From assembly GCA_020846195.1 (NCBI GenBank), contig JADLEJ010000008.1:62001-126000 (forward strand): a stretch of DNA of 64,000 nt, given 5' to 3'. Within the stretch, counting starts at the first letter, position 1, and each line of letters starts with the position of its first letter. Origin of the DNA: Nitrospira sp. (lineage in GTDB: Bacteria; Nitrospirota; Nitrospiria; Nitrospirales; Nitrospiraceae). This document shows, one piece after another, positions 63,940-64,000 of this stretch. The notes under the pieces were generated by a model. That model had not been told where the DNA came from. It searched no databases and saw only the letters and a list, made by a program, of their open reading frames with translations. The position numbers were made by a program, and so were the translations under genes.

Positions 63940-64000
63940 CTATCGTAACGTCGCCGTGGGGAAGAACGCTGGGATCAGGTATGCCGGATAGAATGGGGCA
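63940..64000 (-). CDS. C-terminal end of an upstream gene (cut by window edge)
   Basis: An open frame enters from the right edge, reads APFYPAYLIPAFFPTATLR and stops at TAG (63940-63942), 19 bases before the Wzc-like start. It is too short to identify. In such operons the gene before the Wzc-like kinase is often an outer-membrane export protein, but the sequence does not show that. Confidence 0.3.
   Translation of the reverse strand, partial: APFYPAYLIPAFFPTATLR

Noticed and set aside
1-64000. CRISPR arrays, insertion sequences, phage genes, LuxI-type synthases or exosortase
   Set aside because: Read through on both strands; no regularly spaced repeats, transposase, integrase, phage structural, autoinducer synthase or exosortase motifs were found.

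Overview
The window reads as a chromosome segment of a Nitrospira-like bacterium (phylum Nitrospirota). This is inferred from the high GC content, a PEP-CTERM protein, a PilJ-like chemosensory operon, a large cobalamin operon and a long palindromic intergenic repeat of a kind I associate with Nitrospira genomes. No 16S rRNA or single-copy marker is present to settle the genus. Almost all genes lie on the minus strand.

Layout. (1) 1-3896: a chemosensory operon: DUF3365 c-haem sensor, CheY-like receiver, CheW, methyl-accepting protein, then an HPt/CheA-type kinase cut by the window edge. (2) 4269-20262: an almost complete late cobalamin pathway plus salvage and uptake. The order of transcription is riboswitch-btuF-btuC-btuD, riboswitch-btuB-cbiA-cobO, palindromic repeat, CWC protein-bluB-pduO-type adenosyltransferase-cobU-cobT-cobS-cbiB-cobD-cbiZ-cobQ. 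The two riboswitches appear to use different control modes. (3) 20462-28348: a mostly housekeeping block with an unknown membrane-anchored protein, SemiSWEET, rpmB, tRNA-Gly(CCC) with terminator, tyrS, a ComEA-like protein, lpdA, gcvH, a lipoprotein and ndk.

(4) 28349-40032: an accessory region. It holds a decayed hicBA pair (a single TGA in hicA, a one-base frameshift in hicB), a PIN-domain remnant, an intact vapBC pair with a candidate operator, a truncated PilZ domain, a PEP-CTERM protein with two large lipoproteins and a small partner, four LuxR-type regulators (three tandem paralogues sharing an 82-nt identical HTH segment), a UPF0175/DUF3368 toxin-antitoxin pair, and a duplicated, internally deleted 3' end of mtnA. 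(5) 39001-63921: mtnA followed upstream by a large exopolysaccharide or O-antigen-like cluster. It has a tyrosine autokinase/chain-length protein, polymerase, flippase, a WecA-like initiating transferase, six glycosyltransferases, five SAM methyltransferases, an asparagine synthase, a DegT aminotransferase, a PIG-L deacetylase, a WbqC-like protein and a PHP-domain membrane protein.

The cobalamin block should let the cell import B12 and corrinoids, remodel them through CbiZ and complete the coenzyme with its own dimethylbenzimidazole. The polysaccharide block builds, flips, polymerises and decorates a glycan. The most distinctive items are the different control modes of the two riboswitches, the stepwise decay of hicBA, the paralogous LuxR trio, the mtnA 3' duplication beside a toxin-antitoxin module, and the PHP protein whose catalytic domain is split by a membrane hairpin.
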